A DNA stretch of 64,000 nt, from NCBI RefSeq assembly GCF_013141775.1, contig NZ_WHOB01000067.1, positions 16,332 through 80,331 of the forward strand, given 5' to 3'. Every line of letters begins with the position of its first letter. Position 1 is the stretch's first letter. Positions 51,909 to 60,922 of the stretch are shown piece after piece. Source of the stretch: Paenibacillus phytohabitans. GTDB lineage: Bacteria; Bacillota; Bacilli; Paenibacillales; Paenibacillaceae. The translations under genes and the position numbers were made by a program. The notes under the pieces are model-generated. The model did not search any database. It was not told the DNA's origin and saw only the letters and a list, made by a program, of their open reading frames with translations.

Positions 51909-53633
51909 TCAACCTGCCCTATACTGATTCTGGAACAGCAAATCATAGGCATCGTTCCGGTTAAACAGGTTCTCATGGGTATCGAAGGCTGCGACCCTGC
52001 CCGCTTGCAGAACCATTACCTTGTCGCAGTCCAGAATGGAAGATAGACGGTGCGCAATGGAGATCATGGTTTTCCCGGAGGAAAGACTCTTGAGTTCGCT
52101 AATGATGTCACTCTCATTCTCGCTGTCCAGCGCGCTTGTGCTTTCGTCGAAAATAATGATGTCCCTGTCCTGCAGAAAAGCACGCGCAATCGATAACCGC
52201 TGTCTCTGGCCTCCGGAGAGCTTCACACCCTTTTCTCCAATAATCGTATCCAATTGATCCGGCAAGGTGTCAATGAAATCATATATACTCGCCCTGCGGC
52301 AGCACTCGATCAATTCCGCGTCGGTTGCCCCGGCCTTGGCCAGCAGCAGGTTGTCTCTGATCGACATATTGAACAGAACGGGTTCCTGCACAACAATACT
52401 CACTTTGTCGGACACACTCTCACTGTTCACCGAAGAGATATCTGTGCCGCCAATGCTTACTGTTCCCCCTTGTGGTTCCATCTGCCCTGTCAACAGCTTG
52501 GCGATGGTGGATTTGCCGCTGCCGCTTTGTCCAACGATCGCCAGATGCTCCCCCTTACCCACAGAGAATGATATACCGTCAAGCGCAAATGAATCGTTCC
52601 CCTCATAGGCAAATTTCAGCTGGTTAACATTGATATCTGTTCCTTCAATCTTCTTATAGGGCTTCTTAGCTGCTTCTATATTTAGAAGCCCGATCACTTT
52701 ACCGATGCTCACCGAGTCATTCTTGAAGTTCATCATGGAATTACTAATGTTCTCGATGTATCCGAAGAACTGTCCGTAAAAGCTGATAAACACAAGCAGC
52801 ACACCAACCTCCGAGTAGCCTTTAATGACAAATAATCCGCCGATAAAATAGATGAACAGCTGGGTAATGAAATTCTTGGTGAAGAACGAATAGGTAATTC
52901 CCAGATGCATATAGAGCTGGTTAAGAAACCACACATGCCTGATCTTCTTGTAATGTCCGTTTAGCTCAGCCAATTGGGTGTCTTCAAGATTATTGGTTTT
53001 GATATCCTTCCAGTTTTGAAAGTTGGAGTGTAAAAAGGATTCATATTGAATCTGCAGTTTCCAAAGCTCCTCTCCGGTAAGCTTCGCTTTCCCTCCCAGA
53101 AAATTAACCGTTACCAAAGAGACCGGAACAAAAATAAAACTGATGAGTGCAATCCGCCAATCATAACATAGTAGAATTACTGCTAACGCCACAGCATAAA
53201 CAACAGCGTAAATAAAATCTAAGATATGCGTCTCGAAAAATTTCCCGGCAATTGCCGAATCGTTCTCAATCCGGCTCTTAACATCGCCAATGCTATATTG
53301 GCTATATTCATCATGTTCAAGGCTGATAAGCTTCTTGAGCAGTTTATTCTTGATTCTCAGATCATATTTCAGGATTAACTGGTTAGAAAACCGCTTACTG
53401 ACGGCAATTCCGGTTGTAGTAAGCAGGAAAACCGCCAGATATCCGCTGATGATTAACCAAAGCTCATTCAACTGCTTATCTACCAAAACGCGGTTAACCA
53501 ATAACGAGTACAAGAACAGGGGGATCAGCCCGAATACTAAGCTCCATATCTTGAACATCCCCAGCGCAAGGAGCGGTTTTCGGATACCGTCTATATCCCG
53601 GGTTAAGGCCTTATAGGTGCCCCATCGTTTCAT
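51909..53633 (-). CDS. ABC exporter, fused permease and ATPase (second gene of pair)
   Basis: A 574-residue exporter half: membrane domain with about six helices (about 20-310), then an ATPase with Walker A GQSGSGKST, signature LSGGQRQR and Walker B IIIFDESTSALD; all three are canonical. It begins within the stop codon of the preceding gene (ATGA overlap), so the two are translationally coupled and probably form a dimer. Both nucleotide sites appear competent, unlike the pair at 598-4135. Substrate unknown; multidrug, peptide or lipid export are all possible. Confidence 0.85.
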   Translation of the reverse strand: MKRWGTYKALTRDIDGIRKPLLALGMFKIWSLVFGLIPLFLYSLLVNRVLVDKQLNELWLIISGYLAVFLLTTTGIAVSKRFSNQLILKYDLRIKNKLLKKLISLEHDEYSQYSIGDVKSRIENDSAIAGKFFETHILDFIYAVVYAVALAVILLCYDWRIALISFIFVPVSLVTVNFLGGKAKLTGEELWKLQIQYESFLHSNFQNWKDIKTNNLEDTQLAELNGHYKKIRHVWFLNQLYMHLGITYSFFTKNFITQLFIYFIGGLFVIKGYSEVGVLLVFISFYGQFFGYIENISNSMMNFKNDSVSIGKVIGLLNIEAAKKPYKKIEGTDINVNQLKFAYEGNDSFALDGISFSVGKGEHLAIVGQSGSGKSTIAKLLTGQMEPQGGTVSIGGTDISSVNSESVSDKVSIVVQEPVLFNMSIRDNLLLAKAGATDAELIECCRRASIYDFIDTLPDQLDTIIGEKGVKLSGGQRQRLSIARAFLQDRDIIIFDESTSALDSENESDIISELKSLSSGKTMISIAHRLSSILDCDKVMVLQAGRVAAFDTHENLFNRNDAYDLLFQNQYRAG

Positions 53634-55393
53634 ACAGCTTCACCTCCTGCATACTGTTCGCTGAATAAGTCTATGTATGTTGGATTGCCCGTAATCAGTA
53701 CGTCGTGAGTATCGTAGCCTTTGACAACACCGTCCGCTAACACCGCGATTCTATCACAGCTCTGGATGGTGGAGAACCGGTGTGCGATGATGATCAGCGT
53801 CCGGTCCTGCGAGAGCTCACGCATTACCTTCCGGATCAGCGCTTCGTTCCGGCTGTCGAGGAAGGATGTAGCTTCGTCGAAGATCAGAATCTTCGGATTC
53901 TTAACTAATATCCTTGCGATTGCCAGACGCTGCTTCTGCCCGCCGGATAATTCCTGTCCACCCGTCCCCAGCAGAGTATCCAGTCCGTCCGGAAAGGTCA
54001 TGACCACATCATACAGAGCGGCCTTCTTGATCGCTTCCATCAGGGCTTCATCATTATCCTTATGATTTGTAAATGAAAGATTGTAACGCAGGGTCTGATC
54101 GTACAGAATAGTCTCCTGATGGACAATCCCCACCTGGCTCCGCAAGCTATGCAGGTTATAGTCATTAACATTCACACCGTCGATCAGAAGCTCGCCGCTG
54201 TCCACTTGATACAGATTGTAGAGCAGGTTACCCATCGTTGTTTTACCCGCGCCGCTCCTTCCGACGATGCCAATCGTGCTGCCTGCATCGACGCGGAGAT
54301 TGAACCCGTTCAGAACCTGTCTGTCTTCACTGTATCCGAAGGTGACATTATTAAATTCAATCAGGCCCTCTTTTATGGGCTGCGGAGGCTGGTTTTCCTG
54401 GTAATCCTCTTCATCCTCATTCAGAATATCCACGACACGCTGCAGGGAGACTCTCTGCCCCCAGACATCGGTAATTTTGCCGTTAATGGAGCTGAAGTAA
54501 TTCACGGCCATATTGAAATAGCTTATCGCGGCTACAAACACACCAAGCTGCATTTGGCCTTTAACAATGAAATAGGCGCAGATGACAAATATGAGCAATT
54601 GTGCGGCAAGCGTGATGAATGCATTCACCCTTTCTGTGGTCACTCCGATTTTTCCGTTTTCCACATTCATTTTATTAATGGCAGCCGTTTTCCTTAGATA
54701 AGTGCTTGTTACTTTTTTACCTGCGTTAAGGATTTTGACGTCCTGCAGATTCTTCACAATTTCGAATAAATACGAGGATAGCTTACCCTGTTCCGCCCGA
54801 AGCTCCTTGTTGACCTGTTGCGCTCTGGTCTTGAAATATTTCGAGGCAAAAAACACGGCGGGAACCAGAACGACCGTAAAAGCACCCAGCAGTACATTGT
54901 AGTAAAACATAAAACAGACAGCGAATAGGATATGCAGCAAGTTGGAGTAACCCCACAGTCCGCTCCAGAAGACGAGATTCATTATATCCGTAGCGTCGTG
55001 GTTCATCCGGCTGATCATATCCCCGCTGTACATCCCGGAGAGGTCTTTGCCTTTTTTATGTAATATCTTGTTGAACAGAGCCCGCCGGATATCGAAGACA
55101 AACCCGGTCATCATCTGCGACGAAATAAGATTGTTTAACGTTGCAACCACAAACTGATTGAACAAGAGTATGCCGGCATAGATCAGACATAGATCCAAGA
55201 AGGCGCTCATGTCCTTATCATAAAAAGCGATATTGATCATCTTCCCGCCCAGGAACGGATAAATCAGGTTGACCAACGTCATTAACGTAGTGATCATGAA
55301 CCCGCATAGAAAAACCCATTTGTGCATCAGCATAAATTTCATGACCCATTGCCTCTTTGTCATAGACTCACGCAGCCCCTTCCATATATTCAC
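53630..55393 (-). CDS. ABC exporter, fused permease and ATPase (first gene of pair)
   Basis: A 587-residue exporter half with six predicted helices (about 25-320) and an ATPase domain holding Walker A GRSGAGKTT, signature LSGGQKQR and Walker B ILIFDEATSFLD. It is the first gene of a two-gene operon and overlaps the next by four bases. No regulator, peptide or immunity gene is adjacent, so bacteriocin export cannot be argued. The start was taken at the first ATG of the frame; the ribosome site is not convincing. Confidence 0.82.
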   Translation of the reverse strand: MNIWKGLRESMTKRQWVMKFMLMHKWVFLCGFMITTLMTLVNLIYPFLGGKMINIAFYDKDMSAFLDLCLIYAGILLFNQFVVATLNNLISSQMMTGFVFDIRRALFNKILHKKGKDLSGMYSGDMISRMNHDATDIMNLVFWSGLWGYSNLLHILFAVCFMFYYNVLLGAFTVVLVPAVFFASKYFKTRAQQVNKELRAEQGKLSSYLFEIVKNLQDVKILNAGKKVTSTYLRKTAAINKMNVENGKIGVTTERVNAFITLAAQLLIFVICAYFIVKGQMQLGVFVAAISYFNMAVNYFSSINGKITDVWGQRVSLQRVVDILNEDEEDYQENQPPQPIKEGLIEFNNVTFGYSEDRQVLNGFNLRVDAGSTIGIVGRSGAGKTTMGNLLYNLYQVDSGELLIDGVNVNDYNLHSLRSQVGIVHQETILYDQTLRYNLSFTNHKDNDEALMEAIKKAALYDVVMTFPDGLDTLLGTGGQELSGGQKQRLAIARILVKNPKILIFDEATSFLDSRNEALIRKVMRELSQDRTLIIIAHRFSTIQSCDRIAVLADGVVKGYDTHDVLITGNPTYIDLFSEQYAGGEAV

Positions 55394-55434
55394 AAACGAA
55401 ATTGTAGCACGAATGTTCGTATGAAAGAAATGAT

Positions 55435-55461
55435 AAAAACACCTGCCAATGACAGGTGTTT
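55435..55461. terminator. Bidirectional terminator before the ABC exporter pair
   Basis: AACACCTG (55438-55445) and CAGGTGTT (55453-55460) with a 7-base loop, flanked by A and T runs. It ends the minus-strand iron cluster. Confidence 0.8.
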
Positions 55462-55512
55462 ATGAAGCAATAACCAGCTAAATCTAATAGAATCTATTGG
55501 GATTGGCACCGC

Positions 55513-57201
55513 TCAGGCCAGCAGGGCGCGGGCTACCTGGTCCACAATGCAATTGATGCCTGTCGGCCCATAGCAGCCGATCCATGTAGCGGCATCCACC
55601 GGGTATATACGCTGCCGTTCATCTGCATCCAGCAAGCCCCGGACGTTCTGCTCGGTCACAGCCAGGTCATCCTGCAGCAGCTCGTTGCTTAGCCAAAAGT
55701 AGTGGCTGGCATGTACTGCCGGCAGCCTGTCGACGGAAATATGATACGCCGTGTCGGAGGTATCTGCGACAAATAGCGGAGCAGGCAGACCCAGGTCCCG
55801 GTAGAGCACAGCGCCTGTGCGGTGCGAAGCCGTATGTACGCGGACCAGTGACTCCCGCGGGCGGATCAGAGCCACGCTCTTGCCTGCCAGCACCGGGGCA
55901 AGCTCTTCTGAGAGCAATGCCGTGCGGCGAAGGTAATCGGCAATAATACGTTCCGCCTGGGCCCGCTTGTCCGTCAGTTCACCGAGCAGGCTCAGAATCG
56001 TCTGCCAGCTCTCGTTGCGCCGAAACATGATAGTGGGAGCAATCCGGCTTAAGCGTTCATAATGCGGATCATGCACCTCGGTACAGATAATCAAATCCGG
56101 CTGCAGCCGTTCCACAGCCTGCAGGTCCGGGTACTCGTAGGTTCCGAGCATTTCCGTTGCCTTAAGCCTTTCCCGGATATATTGGGGGAATTTCAACACT
56201 GCACCGCCCAATCCTACACTTCCTGCGGGTGACAGCCCAAGCGCAAGCAAATGGTCAGCATATTGAACATCAAGTACAGCGATTCGCTGCGGAGAAGCAG
56301 TGACGTTATATTCGCCCCGCATATGGCTGATTACCGGGTCCGGCAGCCCGGAATACGCAGCGCCCGCACCGGGCACTGAAGCGGCAGTCCGCCTGTAGAG
56401 CTGCGGGGGGACTCCATAATATTTCTTGAACGCCCTGCTGAAGTAATACATGTCGCGGTAGCCTGTTCTTTCAGCGATTTCGCCGATGGGGGCATCCGTA
56501 TGACGCAGCATCCGTTCTGCGCTCTCCATCCGCAGCCGGATCACATATTCCATCGGGCCGAGCAGCTTCTCCTGCTTGAACCGCCGCTGCAGCTGTCTTG
56601 CGCCGCATCCGGCAAGCGCAGCCAGCTCTTTAAGCTCCAGCTCCTGACGGTAATGCCCCGCTATATAGGCAGCAACAATCTCCACCATATCCGGCTCCGC
56701 GCCGCCCTGACCGCGTTCATGCTCCATAATAAGCTCGTACAGCATTCCTTGCAGCAGCGTATTGGTATGGAAGCGTTCCAGCCCTTCTCCCCGGCTCCAT
56801 TTGGCTATGAGCTTGTCCGCTGTCTGATGCAGCTCCGCCGGATGTGCGGGATGATGAATAAACGAAGTGCGCAGCGGGTGGTTGCGCTGCGGGAACAGTA
56901 CACGGGCGGCTCCCGCCATTGGAACAGCCTTGTAGAGAATAACGGTATAATGAATGTTCTCCGGTCCGGCAGTCATCGTAAATGCCGACCCCTTAACAGC
57001 GTGGCAGACAAAAGAGGCCTGGATACGGCGAACCTCGCCATTCATCACAAGCCTCCCTTCCCCGCCGCCTGCCAGCAATAACAGATTGGCTGACAATCCC
57101 GCTTCGCGCAGAACACCGCCGGGCGGCAAAGTACCGCTGCGTACGTCAAGCGTCTTGATCGCCGTATCACTCCATAAACTTGCCTGCTCCTGCAGCGGCA
57201 T
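55513..57201 (-). CDS. AraC regulator fused to a siderophore-binding domain (Btr-like)
   Basis: About 560 residues: an N-terminal arm (about 1-175), an AraC double helix-turn-helix (about 178-275, LKELAALAGCGARQLQRRFKQEKLLGPMEYV and IGEIAERTGYRDMYYFSRAFKKYYGVPPQLYRR), then a complete FhuD/FecB-type binding domain (about 290-560). This is the layout of B. subtilis Btr, which activates siderophore uptake genes when it binds the ferri-siderophore. The last domain is clearly paralogous to the binding lipoprotein two genes upstream. I chose the ATG at 57201: AGGAG lies nine bases before it, but touches the alternative ATG at 57210. A Fur-like site lies upstream. Confidence 0.9.
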   Translation of the reverse strand: MPLQEQASLWSDTAIKTLDVRSGTLPPGGVLREAGLSANLLLLAGGGEGRLVMNGEVRRIQASFVCHAVKGSAFTMTAGPENIHYTVILYKAVPMAGAARVLFPQRNHPLRTSFIHHPAHPAELHQTADKLIAKWSRGEGLERFHTNTLLQGMLYELIMEHERGQGGAEPDMVEIVAAYIAGHYRQELELKELAALAGCGARQLQRRFKQEKLLGPMEYVIRLRMESAERMLRHTDAPIGEIAERTGYRDMYYFSRAFKKYYGVPPQLYRRTAASVPGAGAAYSGLPDPVISHMRGEYNVTASPQRIAVLDVQYADHLLALGLSPAGSVGLGGAVLKFPQYIRERLKATEMLGTYEYPDLQAVERLQPDLIICTEVHDPHYERLSRIAPTIMFRRNESWQTILSLLGELTDKRAQAERIIADYLRRTALLSEELAPVLAGKSVALIRPRESLVRVHTASHRTGAVLYRDLGLPAPLFVADTSDTAYHISVDRLPAVHASHYFWLSNELLQDDLAVTEQNVRGLLDADERQRIYPVDAATWIGCYGPTGINCIVDQVARALLA

Positions 57202-57252
57202 TTCTCTCATCTCCTGACAATAGCATCCTCTGCTAGACGGACGTGCTTGTTG

Positions 57253-58029
57253 TCATTTTAATTGAGATTCATTCTCATTGTCAATTTTCGGGCATTTCCT
57301 GCAATACTCCCCTGACATCCGGTAATAGAAGCAGCAGGTACTGCGCTTGTTCTTCGCAACCGTCGCCTCGTCATAATGCTCTGTGAACCGGGTAAACGGA
57401 TTGCGCCTTGAACCAAACAACTCTCCGGGGGCCATCCGGGTCAGAAAAGCGAAATCGGCTTGCATCCGCTGCCTGTCTTGCCCGGATTCGTCTGTTCCAG
57501 GAGAATATAGCGGGGCAATGCGCACCATGATATTCTCCCAAAGCACCGCCATCGGGACGGGTCCTATGGCGGCAAGGGTCTGCAGCAGCGGGGCAAGCTG
57601 TACCGCAAAAATCTCCTCTATAACCGCCTCCCGCCACGCCTCCCTGTCTTCCGGTGGGGAGGCTGTTCGAAGCCCGTTCACCGCCAGGAAAGGAAAATGC
57701 GTATCCCCTATAAACGCCGGGGAAGCCGGATGATAGAGGAAGCTATTGTCCAGCGGGAAGGAGACTTCCCGGTTATGAAAGGTCATCGCAGTCAGCAACG
57801 GCGCGATCCACAGATAGCCGATCCGCTTAGCCAGCATAGAAGCCGCAACCTGCATATCCGGCGCGCCGATATAATCCTTAAGCCAGCTTACATATTCGCG
57901 GCATGCCGCTTCTTCCTGCAGCTGGCTCAGGGCAAAGGTGCGGATGCTGTCTTTAGGCGGACCGCCCAGCCACAGCCGGTAATCCTCCGCCACGTCCCTC
58001 CAGGAGGCCGACGACAGATAGTTGTCCAT
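57253..58029 (-). CDS. FhuF-like ferric-siderophore reductase
   Basis: A 258-residue protein. The C-terminus carries the FhuF 2Fe-2S motif (STCCFYYRMSGEYCRKCPK: two adjacent cysteines, then a Cys-x2-Cys pair), and the middle is the FhuF fold. FhuF reduces iron in imported hydroxamate-type siderophores so that it is released in the cytosol. The start ATG at 58029 follows the stop codon of the binding-protein gene by one base and is probably coupled; its own ribosome site is weak. The Fur-like site of the next gene lies over its last codons. Confidence 0.85.
   Translation of the reverse strand: MDNYLSSASWRDVAEDYRLWLGGPPKDSIRTFALSQLQEEAACREYVSWLKDYIGAPDMQVAASMLAKRIGYLWIAPLLTAMTFHNREVSFPLDNSFLYHPASPAFIGDTHFPFLAVNGLRTASPPEDREAWREAVIEEIFAVQLAPLLQTLAAIGPVPMAVLWENIMVRIAPLYSPGTDESGQDRQRMQADFAFLTRMAPGELFGSRRNPFTRFTEHYDEATVAKNKRSTCCFYYRMSGEYCRKCPKIDNENESQLK
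57264..57282 (-). promoter_or_regulatory. Fur-like box before the AraC/siderophore-sensor gene
   Basis: GAGATTCATTCTCATTGTC matches the 19-base Fur consensus at 13 of 19 positions. It sits 63 bases upstream of the AraC start and overlaps the end of the FhuF-like gene, suggesting an internal, iron-controlled promoter. Confidence 0.6.
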
Positions 58030-58030
58030 T

Positions 58031-59104
58031 TCAATGCGTTCCCAGCAGTGCTTCCGAGGCCTGATCTACAATAATATTGAGTGCAATGGGGCCATAGTAA
58101 GCGATCCAGAGCGTTGAATTCACGTCATAGGCACGGTTATTCTTGACGGCATCAAGTGATTTCCAGACCGGGCTGCCTGCCAGAGCCTCTGCCTCTTTGG
58201 CGAACAGATCATCCGACAGCAGGAAATAATGATCTGCTCCGACATCAGCGACTGTCTCCATCGAAATTTCAACGGAAGTGTCATCTTTAATCTCCTGAAC
58301 GAAGGCCGGGGCATTTAACCCCAAATCCTCATAAAGAATGCTTCCGGTCCGGTGTTCGGGACCATGTACACGGATTCCCTCCGGTCTCGGACGAATCAGC
58401 GCTACGGTTTCATCGCCCAGCTTCGCTGCCAGCTGCTCCCGCAGTCCGGTGATTTTGTCCCCGTAAGCCTGACGCACGGTCTCTGCCTCCGCCTGCTTAC
58501 CTGTTATCGTACCGATGACAGCCAGCGTATCCCGCCAATCCTCGTAGAAGTCGAGCACCACTGTAGGCGCAATTTGGCTGACACTGTCATATACCTCCTC
58601 CTGAAAGTCGGTCATCAATATAAGATCCGGATTCAGCGCCACAATAGCCTCAAGATTGGGCTCATCCCGTGTGCCAAGGACCTTCACATCACCCAATTGG
58701 GCGTTCAAATATTCCGGGAATTCGTCCTTCGTCCCAGCCACAACGCTGCCCGCCGGGCGCTCGCCAACCGCTATCAATTGATCGACGAATTTCACATCAA
58801 GCGCTGCAATCACCTTCGGCTTCTCCGTCAGTGTATATTCGCCCTTCAGGTGTGTGATCGTTACCGGAAAAGCCGAAGCAGCCTGCGCCTCTGGCGACGA
58901 CTGCACCTCTGTATCAGGTGACGCAGACGACTCCGCTGAAGCTGCTGCAGACGGCTGCGCTGCTGTGCCTCCATTAGTGTCTCCTCCAGTGCCGCAAGCC
59001 GTCAGCACAAGTACCAGTGCCAGCATCCATATCATTAATAGTCCTGATTTCTGAGCGGCGTATACCCTGCTGCCGGTTGTCTGGCTCTTTGCTGCTCTCT
59101 TCAT
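58031..59104 (-). CDS. Iron-siderophore ABC transporter binding lipoprotein
   Basis: A 357-residue FhuD/FecB-type lipoprotein: a hydrophobic helix, lipobox LVLTACGTG (Cys at about 37), an alanine/serine/proline linker, and the two-lobed binding fold (FPVTITHLKGEYTL, ALDVKFVDQLIAVGERPAGSVV, LIRPRPEGIRVHGPEHRTGSILYEDLGL). The siderophore class is not predictable. The ATG at 59104 has AGGGGG upstream; an open frame extends to 59236 but is not used. A near-perfect Fur box lies just upstream. No permease or ATPase gene follows, so it must use a transporter encoded elsewhere. Confidence 0.92.
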   Translation of the reverse strand: MKRAAKSQTTGSRVYAAQKSGLLMIWMLALVLVLTACGTGGDTNGGTAAQPSAAASAESSASPDTEVQSSPEAQAASAFPVTITHLKGEYTLTEKPKVIAALDVKFVDQLIAVGERPAGSVVAGTKDEFPEYLNAQLGDVKVLGTRDEPNLEAIVALNPDLILMTDFQEEVYDSVSQIAPTVVLDFYEDWRDTLAVIGTITGKQAEAETVRQAYGDKITGLREQLAAKLGDETVALIRPRPEGIRVHGPEHRTGSILYEDLGLNAPAFVQEIKDDTSVEISMETVADVGADHYFLLSDDLFAKEAEALAGSPVWKSLDAVKNNRAYDVNSTLWIAYYGPIALNIIVDQASEALLGTH

Positions 59105-59124
59105 GCTGACTCCCCCTTTTTGTG

Positions 59125-59145
59125 TGATAATGATTTTCATTATCA
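59125..59145 (-). promoter_or_regulatory. Fur box of the iron cluster
   Basis: TGATAAT (59125-59131) and ATTATCA (59139-59145) form a perfect 7-7-7 inverted repeat with GATTTTC between, as in the Bacillus Fur consensus. It is 21 bases upstream of the start codon. Confidence 0.9.
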
Positions 59146-59292
59146 TATTCGTAAAGTGAGTATAATCGATCTGCCTGCTCCGTTTCCATGTACTTTTGCG
59201 ACATTGCAGCCGGATTAATGCGACATTGTGTTTCATAGCAGCCCGGCTCCTATATACAATATCGCTTCTCCGGAACCCGGACCATCCAATAT

Positions 59293-59323
59293 AAAAAGAC
59301 CGCCGGTAATACCGGCAGTCTTA
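59293..59323. terminator. Terminator after the MetE-like gene
   Basis: AAGACCGCCGGT (59297-59308) and ACCGGCAGTCTT (59311-59322) pair with one mismatch; the A-run to the left gives the T-run on the minus strand. Confidence 0.8.
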
Positions 59324-59362
59324 GGAAGGGAGGCTACTCCCGCTATTTAACTGAATTAACTA

Positions 59363-60520
59363 TTAATTACCCCAATATTGCAGGGCAATCTCTTGTCCTT
59401 GTCTAATCTTCGCCCACTGCTCATCTTCCGTTAATTCATTACCGCCATCGCAGGACGCGAACCCGCATTGATGGGACAGTAACAATCTGTCCTTATCAAT
59501 AATTTTTGATGCTTCATCCAGCATTTGAACTACACGGGCCTCATCGTCAAGCGTATTCGTTTTGGAAGACAGCAATCCAAGTACAATTTCCGTCTCCGGT
59601 TTATCTTTGAACACCGCCAGCGCCTCCAGAGAGCCTGCACGGTCATCATCCCATTCCAGGAAGAAGCGGTCATACTTCAGCTGCTTCAGGAACAGATTCG
59701 CAATCTTGGCATACGAGCCGCCGCCCATATTACGGGAATCGTAGTTGCCGCGGCAGTTATGCGTCCACATTTTTAGGCCTAAGCTATGACCATAATCAAT
59801 AATGGTGTTGTTGATGTCAATAAATTCTGCAGCCAGACCCTGTACTTCCTCATGATTGATTTTCTCGCCGGTAAATGGAGAGTTCGGGTTATCATCGGCA
59901 AATAACTCCCATAAGCAATCGTCGAATTGCAGAATTTGTCCTCCTGCAGCAGCGAATTCCCCTACAAAATCCTTATAAGCCTTAACCAGACCGTCTTTCA
60001 GCTCATCTTTGTCCTTATACACTCCTGTACTGCCAATGTTATCCGACCAGGACAGCTCACCAAAAATATGGGATGGCGAAGGTACGCACAGCTTGGTCTC
60101 ACGGTCGCCGGCAAGAGCCTGAAGCTTCTTATAGGCATGAATGAAATGATGGTTCTTTCCGCCTAATTCACCTGTAATGCGCAGACCGATATCTTTTCTG
60201 GTCTCATATTTGGAAGCTCCATCTATATCTCTGAAGAAATATCCATGATCCGCGATATAGCGGTCAATCCCCTGGAAGCCCCAGACGAAGTCCAGATGCC
60301 ACATCGATTTGGAATATTCCCCATCCGTAAGAATGGACAACCCATTGTCTCTTTCTTTATCCACTACGGCCTGAATGGCCTCCGATTCACACTTTTCATA
60401 CCCCTGAAAGTCCTGGTAAAAGGGATACTGGATATCATCACGGTGTTCAATCTGCTGTTTATATTCTAATAGCTCCGCCGGACGCAGCAGGCTGCCTACG
60501 ATTTGAAATCTATTGCACAT
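59363..60520 (-). CDS. MetE C-terminal-like protein (YxjG/YxjH type)
   Basis: A 385-residue protein resembling the C-terminal (catalytic) half of cobalamin-independent methionine synthase, of the short YxjG/YxjH type. Zinc-ligand-type segments are visible: MWTHNCRGNYDS (His and Cys), FLEWDDDRAGS and LLSHQCGFASCDGG (Cys). YxjG-type proteins are proposed to act in methionine salvage, with the methyl donor uncertain. The ATG at 60520 has AGGAGG eight bases upstream; the frame is open to 60547. No S-box or T-box riboswitch features were seen upstream. Confidence 0.88.
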   Translation of the reverse strand: MCNRFQIVGSLLRPAELLEYKQQIEHRDDIQYPFYQDFQGYEKCESEAIQAVVDKERDNGLSILTDGEYSKSMWHLDFVWGFQGIDRYIADHGYFFRDIDGASKYETRKDIGLRITGELGGKNHHFIHAYKKLQALAGDRETKLCVPSPSHIFGELSWSDNIGSTGVYKDKDELKDGLVKAYKDFVGEFAAAGGQILQFDDCLWELFADDNPNSPFTGEKINHEEVQGLAAEFIDINNTIIDYGHSLGLKMWTHNCRGNYDSRNMGGGSYAKIANLFLKQLKYDRFFLEWDDDRAGSLEALAVFKDKPETEIVLGLLSSKTNTLDDEARVVQMLDEASKIIDKDRLLLSHQCGFASCDGGNELTEDEQWAKIRQGQEIALQYWGN

Positions 60521-60922
60521 ATATAGTCCTCCTCTATTCTCATACATCTCTTTCTCTTGTGTCTAAATTCTAGCATGGAGGACTTAGAGGTACGTAACAC
60601 TTAAAAATGATATCTGGTTATAGTCAAAAGGTATAGTAAGGATCTGTTATGTAGTGTCCGTACCATTTTTCCTCTGTGCCGACACAAATAGACTTTTCCC
60701 GGTGTGAATTCTAATTGAAAGCCCATGTGTAATTTGCTAATATTAATGGCTGATTGGGATTTCTAGGACTAATGACTCATGATGATCAAGGAGCAGCTGG
60801 GCCGGCTGGAGAATGGTGCGGTCCGGTTTGCCATTAAAGATAACGGCAGGGAATATCGTCCAGGGCTGCCGGAAGATTGGCAGAGGGCAGATGTGGCTAA
60901 AAAAGAATAAGGAGGTGAACAT
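60521..60922. other. Intergenic stretch of 402 bases
   Basis: It lies between the divergent MetE-like and response-regulator genes. It contains the small frame at 60779-60910. The remaining 258 bases show no riboswitch, strong promoter or repeat that I recognise. Confidence 0.55.
60779..60910 (+). CDS. Small open frame, possible C-terminal remnant of a histidine kinase
   Basis: A 43-residue frame (MMIKEQLGRLENGAVRFAIK to QRADVAKKE) directly before the response regulator; its stop codon abuts the regulator's AGGAGGTGA site. The stretch AVRFAIKDNGREYRPG loosely resembles the nucleotide-binding part of a histidine-kinase ATPase (xxDNGxG). It is preceded in frame by a stop and has only a weak ribosome site. 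It may be the end of a lost sensor kinase or a small leader peptide. Confidence 0.35.
   Translation: MMIKEQLGRLENGAVRFAIKDNGREYRPGLPEDWQRADVAKKE

Noticed and set aside
51909..55393. Bacteriocin or lantibiotic export operon
   Set aside because: No peptidase C39 domain, no precursor peptide, no modification or immunity gene nearby.
60521..60778. S-box or T-box riboswitch before the MetE-like gene
   Set aside because: No SAM-box stem sequences, no T-box bulge motif and no terminator/antiterminator pair in the leader.
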